Assembly: GCA_905147135.1 (NCBI GenBank)
Contig: LR990051.1
Span: forward strand, 17,079,115 to 17,143,114
Origin: Blastobasis lacticolella
Lineage: Eukaryota > Arthropoda > Insecta > Lepidoptera > Blastobasidae
Direction of reading: 5' to 3'
Length of the DNA stretch: 64,000 nt
The translations under genes and the position numbers were made by a program. Under the pieces are notes generated by a model, which saw nothing but the letters and a program-made list of their open reading frames with translations, was not told the DNA's origin and searched no databases. Positions 9,153-19,430 of this stretch are shown in pieces (positions within the stretch are counted from its first letter, which is position 1; each line of letters begins with the position of its first letter).

Positions 9153-11731
9153 CAAAACGGAATGGAGACCTGTAAAACGATATGACTTTTTCCATAAGAA
9201 AAGTGCGTGAAACCTCAGCAGTACTAGAATATGTAGCAAAGCTGTGGAATTGTGTAACTGAGTGGATAATTACTTAATTACTACTAGAATTATTTTAGCG
9301 GTCGTGTCCGATGAACATAAACTCGCGCACGCACAGTACCAATGTGAGAAACCTAACCCCCCAGACGTAGGGATAATTACATAGTTCAAGGTCATATTTC
9401 CCTTCTTCAGTTTTTAATTCTGTGTTTGGCTTCTAGTTTTACCTACACCTACCTACAACTTTTTTGAGAGATTCAATATTTTCTCGCGCACCGCTCATCT
9501 TCCCCATACAACTCTGGTGGATTCGCAGCCTTACCCAGTAAGGCGGCGTCATCTAATTGACGTTCCTATTAAATTCCCAATCTGTTTCGACGTTGCGCTC
9601 GGAACGAGCTAAAATTGAATTCGACTCGATATACAGGGTCTTACATAAAGGAGCACCTGGAGAGTTACAGCCATAAGTCGATTCAGAAAACCTTGTTACA
9701 AAACAGATCGTCAGTTTAGAAAACGATTTCATGATTTCGATAAATCGGCTTAGGTGGTTAGACTTTAAGAAAAATAAGGTACTCCAAATACAGACAAGAG
9801 GTATTAATTATATTCCTCTCAGCGATGCATCTAAGTGAATGGTAGATTTTTAGGCGGTAGTTAGCGCTTTATATCAGATTGATGGTATAAGAAAGCGAAA
9901 TATAGTATGTAATAGAAGAAGAAGGAGTACTGTAAATTCGTGTCCCACTTTTAGGAGCAAACCGAAATTTTAGACCGTTGGTTTTTATCCCAATTAATCA
10001 ATCCACTTTAAAATTCAGTATATATTTACATACATATACAATATACATTTAAAGTAAAAACAAAAACGAAAACGTTCTTAAACCACACTTAAGTACGCTC
10101 TCAAATTGAAATTCTCAAGTCAGAAACCGACTGCTCTCACTAAAGTAGATTTAAACCCAAACTACATAACAAATGAAAAGTTCAACAAAAACGACGATGA
10201 GTCAGTACCTCGGTGTTGCCAGCATAATGAGCGAACGCGGCTACACCGGGGCCTCTGTAATTTTTTCCCAACCACAGCTACTTCGGCTGTCATTAAACAC
10301 ACACGGCACCCCCCGCCCAGGGCCGTATTAGGGCCTCGTTCCACACAGATAACGCCCACACGAGCCATTTTTACAAGACATTAAATCCGGCCGGAAATAA
10401 AATGCAGTTTTTGCAGCCACGCTTCATAATGTAGCAGCAAAATGGAGACCTCGGCAGTTTGTGCCCATTTCTGGAGTGACTGTTCATTTTTCAGAAATAT
10501 CTCGCAGTGCAGGGGAAGTTTGTGTACTGCAAAAATGTTATATAAGCTACGTTAGAGGTAATGGCAGTTAGGACTTTTATTCTTATTATCATACCAGAGA
10601 TCATATTTCATCATAAGCTGTCTACCTTTAGTGTCTAATTGACGAATTTGAAAATTTTACCAATTAGGAAGTCGACGAGTTGGGAAAGTGGACTAAGTCG
10701 TCCACATTATAAAGATAAAACCAACGACTTTATTTTCCCACACTGCTATCCACCATTGCCTTATCATAAACCACCACAAATCGAACCTTATCTTGTAAGC
10801 CTTTTGTATGCAATACAATAAATGCATCTTCTATTCTCCTAATCTTTAAATAGTAGGTCCGATCTTACTTGCATGCCTTTTGTACCATCAAACTGTCACT
10901 TGAAGTCATAAGAAGTCATCCTTAAGAGAACAGCACTCAGTTTAATTGCTTAATTCATTCTTCAATCAGCTTAGAATCAGACAAGATCCACTCTAAACGT
11001 TTACCACTAATCTACACTGTTTTATCTTTTGGTAAAAAAACCTCTTAATGAAGTCGTTCCACGATCACATGTCTAGAGACGGTTAGAGGCGACATCGCCA
11101 GCTAAATATGACTAGGTCACGTCACAGCCTGTTTTTACTTCATTATCATACAAATTGCAATTTGTTGACTTCCCTTTTGACTTACAAACGGGTGGTGCTT
11201 GTGTTGCAACTATGTAACTCGGTCGCTTTCGAGACTCGTTATTGTAACGTTTTTGTTCGGCGGCCATTTTTGCAAAGTAATGAGTTTGTGGTATTGTTAG
11301 CTTTCATATTATATGTGCAATTTTCATATTTATTAAATTACCGATCTGACAAATCCCGGATTCAAAGCGGACCCCGTACTGCCGTGCCCGGTAGCGCAAC
11401 CAGGGTCGACTCGATTAAGAATTGACGAATAGATTGGGAAAGCTTTTATAAATAAGATTTTATTTATTTATATATCGTTGGGTCACTCCATGTCTAGGAT
11501 TTCTTAAATGTTAGCTATGGGTGTGCAGCTAAAAAGAAGAATTCAATGAAACCCAACGTTGCTAATTACAACTTGTATTTGTAAATCCGAAATTTCATTT
11601 ATCATAGAAAGATAAAATATGACAACGTTGAGGGTATCATTCTACACTGATGGATATCACACTAGACTTCTAGACGGACAGAAGCATAATATCCCATTGC
11701 TACTCAGTATTTTCATATAGTAGTATCTTAA
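9153..11731. other. Non-coding unique sequence
   Basis: No gene recognised. About 10240-10560 is more GC-balanced and looks like low-copy DNA, with CACACGGCACCCCCCGCC and AATCCGGCCGGAAATAAAAT. The overlapping short frames on both strands there show no domain. Confidence 0.5.
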
Positions 11732-11875
11732 AGGTGGACAGATGAGCTGCGGGCCTTCGAAAGTGACTGGCAGACATTGGCACTTGATCGGGAAGAGTGG
11801 AGGAATCGGGGGGAGGCCTTTACCCAGCAGTGGGATGATTCGGGCTCATATAGATATAGATAGCATCTCAATAAA
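11732..11875 (+). mobile_element. RTE-type LINE 3' end fragment
   Basis: One frame reads LRAFESDWQTLALDREEW and then GEAFTQQWDDSG, the C-terminus typical of lepidopteran RTE-like reverse transcriptases, followed by an A-rich end. Only the last 40 or so codons remain, as expected for 5'-truncated insertions. Confidence 0.7.
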
Positions 11876-12484
11876 AAAAAATCTCAATCTTTCTCTCTCC
11901 GTCATATGGATAGTCATCGACAATTATACGGTCGAACTTTTCGTTCGTAAACTTGACGACGATACATAAGAAAACGTAAAAACATGTTCCCGAAAATGAC
12001 CAAGTTACACAATTGGGTCTTCTGGAAGGGACTGTTTTGACGTCTCCAGTTTATTTACTGGCCCGTTTATAATTCGCTGAAGAACCAACGGGGCTGGAAG
12101 TTTAGATGGAGTTTTAAGGTTTATAGGTTACCGGCTTGTAGTTGGGTCTGTGGTGTAAGCAATTTTGAATCCTCCTACCTTGGGACTTTGCGCGATATTT
12201 GAAAGACAAGGGCCATAGAATATGAAAACCCTTCACAAATGAAGTTGACTATTTAAATTGTATGTTTTGTTTTTATAATTATTGTTACCATATAGACTTA
12301 GCGCTTTAGGCCTATATTTAGGTAGGTATATAAAAAGTGTTGTTTCGCAACCGGTTACCAAAACCCGTAACGATCGTAAATGATAGGGTTTTAGGACTAC
12401 CTATTTTTATGGCTGAAATACTTGTAGGTACTATTTTTAGATTAATATTTTAGGAATTGGCAGACTTCAGGCTCCATTAAGCAG
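11876..12484. other. AT-rich non-coding
   Basis: Nothing recognised. Confidence 0.5.
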
Positions 12485-12640
12485 AATCCAATCTGGTCAG
12501 GTTTCACAGGTTAAATAGGATCACAGAACGGCAGTCGCTCTACTGTAATTACCTGATGTACCAAATTTTAGATAATGATCAAGGCAGATCCGAGGCTCTT
12601 GCGCACGAGAGCACAACCGGGATATTGAAGCTGTGATGAA
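12485..12640 (+). repeat. SINE-B, 3' part
   Basis: Plus-strand copy from CCAATCTGGTCAGGTT through CGGCAGTCGCTCTACTGTAA and GAGAGCACAACCGGGA to the GATG-type tail. It faces the next SINE-B copy tail to tail. Confidence 0.8.
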
Positions 12641-12697
12641 TATTATTTACCACATAGACCGGCCACATAGGCCTGTTTTGACGACTACTTTAATAAT

Positions 12698-12986
12698 CAT
12701 GTTGCGCACGAGGGCCCGGGGTCCGCCTTGACCATGATCCAGGATTTGGCAGATCAGATAATTACAGTGGAGCGACTGCCGTCTGACCTCCGTGACCTCC
12801 GTACCAGGAGAACCGGACCGCATTGGATTATGGGTACACATTTAGCCCTCTGAATATGCAGGTCTCATTACGATGTTTTCCCTCAACTCAGAAAAGAGTC
12901 ATAGATACATGGCCGCTGTGGGATTTGAACCCGGTACCTCTCGCTTACGACTCGGATACCTTAAACACTCAGCCACCAACGCTCGA
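12698..12986 (-). repeat. SINE-B, near complete with tRNA-like head
   Basis: The minus-strand head has an A-box-like TGGCTGAGTGT and a B box GGTTCAAATCC with an intervening anticodon-arm-like CGAGTCGTAAGCG. The body and 3' part match the other copies. With 12485-12640 it makes an inverted pair separated by 57 bp. Confidence 0.85.
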
Positions 12987-13101
12987 ATGCTAGGAAAGTA
13001 AAGTACTCCTACCATAACAGCAGCCACTCGTCAAATAAAATTGATCCAATACCCCATAACTTCAGCTTGGATTAAGCTCCCGTAACTGTCCATTAAATTT
13101 T
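12987..13101. other. Spacer between SINE-B and the possible exon
   Basis: Nothing recognised. Confidence 0.4.
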
Positions 13102-13259
13102 TTACCGCGCCGCCTCAATTTCACAAATTGGTGTCATCTCCATATCCGAAGGTTGTACCGCGTTACGATTGCCCCAGTAACCGTAAAGGCGAACGTAATT
13201 CTCACTTGGATCGTAAAAAAGTGAGCACTTGACCGGTTGGTTAACATTTTTTACGCCAC
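13102..13259 (-). CDS. Possible isolated exon or pseudo-exon, unknown protein
   Basis: On the minus strand an acceptor-like TTTACAG ends at 13260. The sequence then stays open to a TAA at 13102-13104, or to a donor-like GTAAAA at 13105. The peptide includes VNQPVKCSLFYDPSENYVRL and YGYWGNRNAVQPSDMEMTP, with balanced composition and no repeat match here, which looks more like protein than random AT-rich DNA. The frame is also open across the proposed acceptor, so a larger exon is possible. A strong donor-like GTAAGT lies 51 bp upstream of the exon start (minus strand). I do not recognise the family and see no flanking exons. Confidence 0.3.
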
Positions 13260-13904
13260 CTGTAAATTCGAGGGTTATGCGATCGTGAGTTATTCGTGTT
13301 GGGTACTTACTTCCATTGATGGTTTCATCATCATTATTGGAGGCTGTATGGTGGAGGTTATGAATTATAGCAAGACCTCTCGTTCTATGAGGAGGAGGAG
13401 AGGATATACAGAAGTCGATGTAACGATGTATATACATTGTCATATCGACTTCTCGGTCACAAGACCACATCAGACCTAATCACGGGACCTAATGCGCCTA
13501 ACTTGCCGATGGCTCATTCAGGAGCGCTTTACACCCCACAACTCTCAACCACTCACTGTTTCTTACTCCCGTAACGAGCTAACACACTCTTCTAACCCGT
13601 CGGCCAGCTTCCATCCACCTTCCGTACATCTTCTTTCGTTTCTTTTGCTCCTATTTTTGCTCCATTCTCTTCTGTTCTTTCTTAGTCGCCTTCGAGGTAA
13701 CGAGGTCCATACAGTAGATCGGGCCCGTTTCCTTCCGCTTTAAAATGGTTTGAACCATGTTTGCATGCTGCGTATCTGTTCGTACAAGACTATTAATTGA
13801 CTACATGACCATCATGTTTTAGAAACATAACTAGGTGATGGGCAACAACATTATATAGCCGGTAATCGTACTTTGTCAAACGACCACTCGCTATAGTGGA
13901 CGAA
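13260..13904. other. Non-coding with pyrimidine-rich tract
   Basis: 13600-13690 is a C/T-rich low-complexity stretch (TTTCTTTTGCTCC-like). No gene recognised. Confidence 0.5.
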
Positions 13905-13986
13905 TCATTATCATCGTCATCATCACAACTGTAGGAAACTCACTGTTGAACATAGGCTTCCATCACAATGTACGAACAGCACTGTT
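13905..13986 (-). mobile_element. RTE-type LINE 3' tail
   Basis: Reverse strand shows a degraded form of the GAGGCCTATGTCCAGCAGTGG motif followed by a GATGATGACGATGATAA tail. Only the extreme 3' end is present. Confidence 0.5.
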
Positions 13987-13990
13987 AAAA

Positions 13991-14108
13991 CCCGCGTCAC
14001 GAAAGAAGAGACTTGCCAAATGGCAGTGGAGGGGATTTCGCGCAGGTAATCGTATGCAGCGTGTGTCGAACCACGTGACCCGCCAAGTCTCTTCTTATTT
14101 GACACTAG
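13991..14108 (+). repeat. 118-bp direct repeat, copy 2
   Basis: Partner of 8328-8446, sharing CGAACCACGTGACCCGCCAA and ending GTCTCTTCTTATTTGACACT. Here it directly follows an RTE tail. Confidence 0.8.
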
Positions 14109-14765
14109 CTATACTAGTACTAGAAAATCTTTTTTTACATAAACCTTGTGATAAATTCACCTAATATAAAGTGATAACTGCCGCCTATAATATCTACTAT
14201 TTATGTAGACATTAAGCTGCTTTCAGTGTCAAATATGGAGGACCGCTAGGCGTTGTTATTGTCACAGTGAGTATTAGTACTAAGATTAGCCTCCTAAGGC
14301 TTAGTTACGGGTACATGGCTTATCCTTTATATTGAAATACAACAATAAAAGACTGGCTAGATAGAAAAGCAAGCAGAAATAAATAAAGCTTCAGGATCTC
14401 CTCGTAAAAATCTGTCACCTTAAACGTGTTCTATTGTTATCTGAAAGGCCACTACTTAGCTTCTGTATTATGTTTATACCTATCCTAATCTCTAAGAAAA
14501 TATTTTCTGAAAGAAAAACCACCTTCTAAATCCAGTTTTAAATAACAATTTGTACCTAAAATAAGTGCTTCATCTATCGATGCAAACTTACGTGTTTGAA
14601 ATAAAAAGGACAAAGAAAGTACGCATTTGATTCTAGAAACATCTGATCTATATGCGAAACACTTCGTATTAAAACGAAATATAATATTACTAAAATTAGA
14701 ACAATAGGTTTCCTTACCACGAGATACACTTGACGTACAAAAGAAAACGGAAAGAACTCGAACCA
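14109..14765. other. AT-rich non-coding
   Basis: Nothing recognised; a 93-codon minus-strand frame has no domain-like content. Confidence 0.5.
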
Positions 14766-14973
14766 TCTATATTATGAAAATATTTGTTTGTAATGGATAA
14801 ACTCAAAACCTATTTAACCAATTTTGAAAATTATTTTAGTAATTGGAAGCAACGTTATCCTCGAGTGATATAGGCTACTTCTTATCCCGGAAAAATAATG
14901 CGGAACTGTGGGAAAGTTGAATGTTTACAGAGATCCGAACTGCATACGGGTGATAGCCGCTGTGAACGGCTAG
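14766..14973 (+). mobile_element. Candidate non-autonomous Helitron
   Basis: Begins TCTATATTATGAAAATATTTG after an A and ends CGGCTAG before a T, fitting Helitron insertion between A and T with a CTAG-type end. Its 3' half (ATAGGCTACTTCTTATCCCGG, GATCCGAACTGC, GCCGCTGTGAACGGCTAG) is shared with 22362-22926. Confidence 0.65.
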
Positions 14974-15420
14974 TGTACTATCAAAGAAATGATACTGTGG
15001 TTACCTCGGGCAGCATTTTCCCGAATTTGGTTCGTATCTCATGTGGTGCGTAAATGGTGTAATATAAGTATTTAAAGTCGGACATGAAATTCTAGACCAA
15101 CAGTGTAAACAAATTTCATCTCCGAGTATACATAGTCTATCTACTCCATTCAGCAAACTCGGCTGAAAGTAGGTACAGTACAAGAAACCAAAAACGCAAT
15201 ACATACTTTGACGTATCTTTCTTGATTTTCGACGAGAGTGGTACTCTTTAAATAACAGTACGCAAAACAAAGAACTCCAGTGTTCATGGTATAGATTGGG
15301 TAAGGTAAAAGAGAGGAAATTATTTTCTAACGAAATACGGCGAGTTCGACATCACAATAAAGAGACCAAATAGATCAATATGATTAGTTTGTTGTATACA
15401 ATATAGTTTTTATTTTTACT
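14974..15420. other. Non-coding, nothing recognised
   Basis: No coding or repeat signal seen. Confidence 0.5.
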
Positions 15421-15533
15421 GGATGAGCTCGCTTAACTTTCCCTTTGGTTTCCGTTAGATTTTTGACTTTTGGAAAATTTTTAATTATAATAATTCTAAT
15501 TCAATAAATACTTTTTTCATTTTTATTTTCATT
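15421..15533 (+). repeat. Inverted partner of the 563-664 repeat
   Basis: GATGAGCTCGCTTAACTTTC followed by GTTAGATTTTTGACTTTTG and AATTCAATAAATACTTTTTT matches the reverse complement of 563-664. It contains a polyadenylation-like AATAAATA, consistent with a retroposon 3' end. Confidence 0.8.
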
Positions 15534-16260
15534 TGTTTTTCAACAGCTTTTCGACAAGATTTTCCGTTGACAAATTTCACACAGTACGGAACATAATGCT
15601 CGGCTTTGTATGTGTAAATTTTAACTCTATCAATTTTAACGTTTCGATTGATAATAATTTATGGACAGATTGGGAAGCCTTTTGTGGATTATTAAATACG
15701 TTTAAATACATACTTATTATACATAGATACTTATTATATTTAGTATAGGTTTAGAAGTTAATTCATTTTTAATACGATTAAAAGGTACAGTATTCTATTA
15801 TTAAAATAACCGAACCTAATTATAACCTTAATAAAAAAACAAAATACTAATAAAAACTATTTTAAAAGGAATAGGTCGTCCTTACCGCTGTACCCGGCAT
15901 TGTTCCTGGTAGCAATGCTTATTCTTTGTCTGGGGAACCAGCCAACTATCCAGTCACCTGTTGCATCCGTTCGTTTTTAAAGATCTTTATAAAACTTTCG
16001 AGTGCCATGACACCACGGTCCCAAAGTTTCAACCTGGAACGGCTAAAATATGAAGTCTTGCGCTAGACTTTAGTGCAGTTAGTTAAGTTTCCACTTTTCT
16101 TTCGTTTTTGTATTGTTTGTAATTAACTATGTAGGTAATTTTACGGGTGTGCAACTACAACTAAATTACAAAATTCAATATAGTCCAATAACACTAATGC
16201 GTTGCTCTCTAAAACCTTGGGACATGATCCAAACACGTAAAACATGAAGTTCTTCAAAAG
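15534..16260. other. AT-rich non-coding with a short SINE-A body fragment
   Basis: 15700-15730 (TTTAAATACATACTTATTAT) matches the body of the SINE-A copy at 51525-51790. Otherwise nothing recognised. Confidence 0.5.
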
Positions 16261-16372
16261 GTATGTCTACAGGTACTTCAAAGGCCGGCACCATATCACC
16301 CCTTAGGTTGCAGATGTCTTGGACGACGCCGCTTTCCATCAGGAGGACCGTCCGTCTGTGTGAGGCAATAAA
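16261..16372 (+). repeat. SINE-C copy
   Basis: GTATGTCTACAGGTACTTCA, CCCTTAGGTTGCAGATGTC and TTTCCATCAGGAGGACCGTC align with 21769-21893 over the whole length. Confidence 0.75.
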
Positions 16373-16852
16373 ATAAACGTTGCTCTGGTAGCAAAAAGTC
16401 AAATACGCAAAGCTACAGTCCCAATTGTTGTTTGGCTGTAAGCATTTTGTAGAGTTCTACCCTAGTCGGGCGACTCCGATTCGAGCGGGACTATGCTTCT
16501 CTTAATTCAACCTTCACCATAAGTGAACAACATCGGCTGTGCGTGGTGTGGTGCATGATTATCAGCACAATCAATAAGGATTTACCAAGCACAGCAGTGC
16601 GAATACATTTTTAAAGCTAATGGACTCGAGTAATGGAAGGGAAGCAAGTATGTAATTCTAATGTATTTTGCCCCTGATTTCTCTTTCCCGCGCAACCCAC
16701 CGCACAGTCACGGACTGAACAAAAGCTCTCAGCCAATCAACCAATGTTATTTGAGACATACAGGTGTGGCGTTTGACTAGCCTTTTGCTCCCAGACTTGG
16801 ATTTTTGAGCTAGAGCAGCCTTACAATGCCAACAGTCGTCCTTATCTCGTCA
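16373..16852. other. Non-coding, nothing recognised
   Basis: No coding signal or repeat partner seen. Confidence 0.5.
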
Positions 16853-17208
16853 TCATCATCATCTTTGTGTTAATGTCCCGGTTGTGTTTTCCCGCACGAG
16901 TTGCGTGTCAGTCGGTCTTTGGCAGATAATGTAAGTACAACCATAATATTAAATATAAACTGCCTTTTGACCTCCGTAACCCCGTTAACCGGAGAACCTA
17001 ACCAAATTGAATCATGGTTGCACATTCAGTCGCCTGAATGTGCAGGTTTCATCACGATATTTTTCCTCACCTCAGCCCATGCTGGGTTAGTGTTCCGCTA
17101 ATGTAAATAACTTAGAAAAGACTCATTGGTACATAGCGGTACTGAGGTTCGAACCCGGTACTTCTCGCTAACGAGTCAGAGCCCTTAATCACTAAGCCAC
17201 CAATGCTC
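16853..17208 (-). repeat. SINE-B, full-length-like
   Basis: The longest copy of the family. On the minus strand it starts with a tRNA-like head (TGGCTTAGTGA, then GGTTCGAACCT), passes through a middle with GAGTCTTTTCTAAG, and ends in GATGATGATGACG. Length about 355 bp. The head has Pol III A- and B-box layout and an anticodon-loop-like CTCGT(T/A)A, suggesting tRNA-Thr-like ancestry (inference). Confidence 0.88.
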
Positions 17209-17693
17209 CTTACAATACCAACAGTACCTTAATCATTTTCATCACCTACTTTCCTTGTACTATTCAATTTATACTATTATTATTGCAAGCGAGACTCGCT
17301 GAATGAAATGTTAGCTACGTCAGCTAAAATCAGTTAAGTATAGCTGTCATTGCCAGTGGATTTAATTATTTTATTTTTGTTGAGTTTGAAAATACCTGCG
17401 CTAGTAGGTTAACCGATATACCAGACAAGCGCCAATAAAAAAAAATAACTTATCTGACCCGGTGTAATACTCTACTAATAAAGCAGATAAAAATTGATAG
17501 AAACTTCTACAGTGATAGAAGTGAACCCTTATAATAATGAAGACGTTGACAATAGGATTGTGACTCCTTGGAAATAAAATAAACATTTCCGTCGTCCCCC
17601 ATTTGGAGGATAATATTTGGGAGACAACGAATGATTCTGAAGCATGATGAAATGAAAAAAATTAGAAAAGGGAGATGATGTGATACGTCATTA
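17209..17693. other. AT-rich non-coding
   Basis: Nothing recognised. Confidence 0.5.
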
Positions 17694-18245
17694 TCACCAT
17701 CATCATCACAGCCGTTAACAGTCCACTGCAGGACCTAAGGCCTTTCCAATGAGGAAGGTTATTGCCATAATCGCCACCCTTGGCAGGCGGTTTGGAGATC
17801 GCAGTTTTCAATATGTTTATTGTGACACACAGGTTATACATTAAATGCAGGTCATATATAAATAGAGACTAGAGCGCTGTGGTCTACCTTAAGGCTTACA
17901 ATATAAAATTAGAGTAGGTACACATAATTAATAATCACAAATAAATCCTTAAAATAAATCAGTAAAAAAATGACAGCAATTGTCATTAATTAAATAAATA
18001 ACATGTCAATAAAATTCAATTAAATATAAACATAAGTACCTACGGGTGGCAAGTCAGCTTTAAAAATCATTTACGAATAAAGTGAGTCGTTAAAAAAATC
18101 TCCTAAGCTGTAATAAATATATAAATGGAAAACTATGCTGCACATTTTCCTGCCTACGGAGACTCTATATCATTTGCCTCGATTTGTATGACACCCTCGT
18201 GGGTGTAAGGGGTTGCTATTCTACTATGTTGGACCACCGTACGGC
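17694..18245 (-). repeat. Rep-D copy split by an insertion
   Basis: The 3' half (17694-17805, with CAGTCCACTGCAGGACC and GGCAGGCGGTTTGGAGATCG) and the 5' half (18121-18245, with CTGCCTACGGAGACTC and CACCCTCGTGGGTGTAAGG) are parts of one reverse-oriented 258-bp family seen intact at 54389-54645 and 63193-63450. About 315 bp of AT-rich DNA lies between them. Confidence 0.8.
17806..18120 (-). mobile_element. AT-rich insert inside Rep-D, probably a retroelement 3' end
   Basis: Absent from intact Rep-D copies. The minus strand ends GTGTCACAATAAACATATTG, a polyadenylation-type terminus, so it looks like a 5'-truncated retroelement 3' untranslated region. No coding part remains. Boundaries are accurate to about 5 bp. 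Confidence 0.6.
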
Positions 18246-18592
18246 CATGAAATACATACTACTCATTAATTACAAAATTGATGTCAAAACTGATCGGTCT
18301 AACTAATCCAGCTAAAACAGCGCTCTCCATCCCCTTCTCCCGTATACCGCATAACTTATAGTCAATCCCCATATTAAAAGTGGGCCGTTCAAAAGCAGAG
18401 TGATTAATATCGCGGTTTAATCTACGCCGAGCATTCCATTTGCGGATGAGCCGATGCGTTCCGGCCCTTGTTATCGATTGCCGTTTGAACGGTGCGGCAC
18501 GATCTAAAGTAAATTACGATTTGATTGCTGGTTTTGGATGTATTTGGAACGTGTACAGGCTAATTTAAAACGGACAGTTACTGGACAAGCTA

Positions 18593-18680
18593 TGAGTGGT
18601 TCAGTGGTCAACATGTCGGTCTGCCACGCAAGAGGTCCCGGGTTCGATTCCCGGACAGGCAGAAATTGAAATGATGAATT
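18593..18680 (+). repeat. SINE-A head (tRNA-Gly-like)
   Basis: Contains a good A box (TGGTTCAGTGG, 18597-18607) and a perfect B box (GGTTCGATTCC, 18641-18651) with CTGCCACGC between, i.e. a GCC-anticodon loop as in tRNA-Gly. The acceptor stem ends do not pair and the same unit recurs at 35 and 51 kb with a common body, so it is a SINE, not a tRNA gene. Confidence 0.8.
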
Positions 18681-19149
18681 TAAAGAGCAAGAAAGCGGAC
18701 ACTGGCATAATCCGGGATTGATCGGACATCGAAACAGAATTCACAACCTGTCATTCGCTTCTGAAGACTATAGGGTAGTGGCAGATAGACAGATTACGGG
18801 TAACATCGAATTTGACAAACCCCACTTCCGCCATATTTGGATTTTAAAAAAATCGGGTGAGACTGTGTCAAGACACATGTCTGTTGGTTCGTGACGTAAC
18901 GCGAAACCTATGGTCGGTGGCAGAGGTAGATAAGTCGCTGGCTTAGAACATTCTTCACCTACCACCAACAGTTATATAAAATTCTTCTTAATTAAAAAAT
19001 TTCTTGTATTTAACAACACGTTCATCTTGGAATTCCTTTAATCCTGTCAAGATCAATTTCGTAATATGCATTAATTGCATGCTCTCTAGATGCCCAAACC
19101 AACTAAACCTATCCTATGATGAGTGATTTAACCAAATATCGTGAACTAA
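18681..19149. other. Non-coding
   Basis: Nothing beyond a possible SINE-A body remnant at its left end. Confidence 0.45.
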
Positions 19150-19430
19150 GCTACTTGTTTTGCTGTAAAAATTGCCAGGCTGAAGTGGCAGTATGTAGGG
19201 CACATAGCTCGAATAACAGATGGCCGAAGGGACAGTAAAGTTCTCGAGTGACGACCACGTACCAGAAGACGCAGCGTGGGTAGGCCTCCTACAGGGTGGA
19301 CCGACGACCTGGTAAGGATGGCAGGTACCAACTGGATGCGGAAAACACAGGACCGGCCTTCGTGGAGATCTCTAGGGGAGGCCTATGCCTATCAGTGGGT
19401 ATCTTCTGGCTGATATGATGACGATGAAGC
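19150..19430 (+). mobile_element. RTE-type LINE 3' end fragment
   Basis: One frame with few breaks reads ARLKWQYVGHIARITDGR, then GRPPTGWTDDLVRMAGTNW and SLGEAYAYQW, followed by a TGATGACGATGA tail. This is the C-terminal tail of an RTE-like reverse transcriptase, truncated at the 5' side. Closely related to 46735-47015 and 27325-27506. Confidence 0.82.

Noticed and set aside
18593..18665. Possible genuine tRNA-Gly gene
   Set aside because: The A and B boxes are good, but the acceptor stem does not pair, and the unit recurs with a shared non-tRNA body at 35 and 51 kb.
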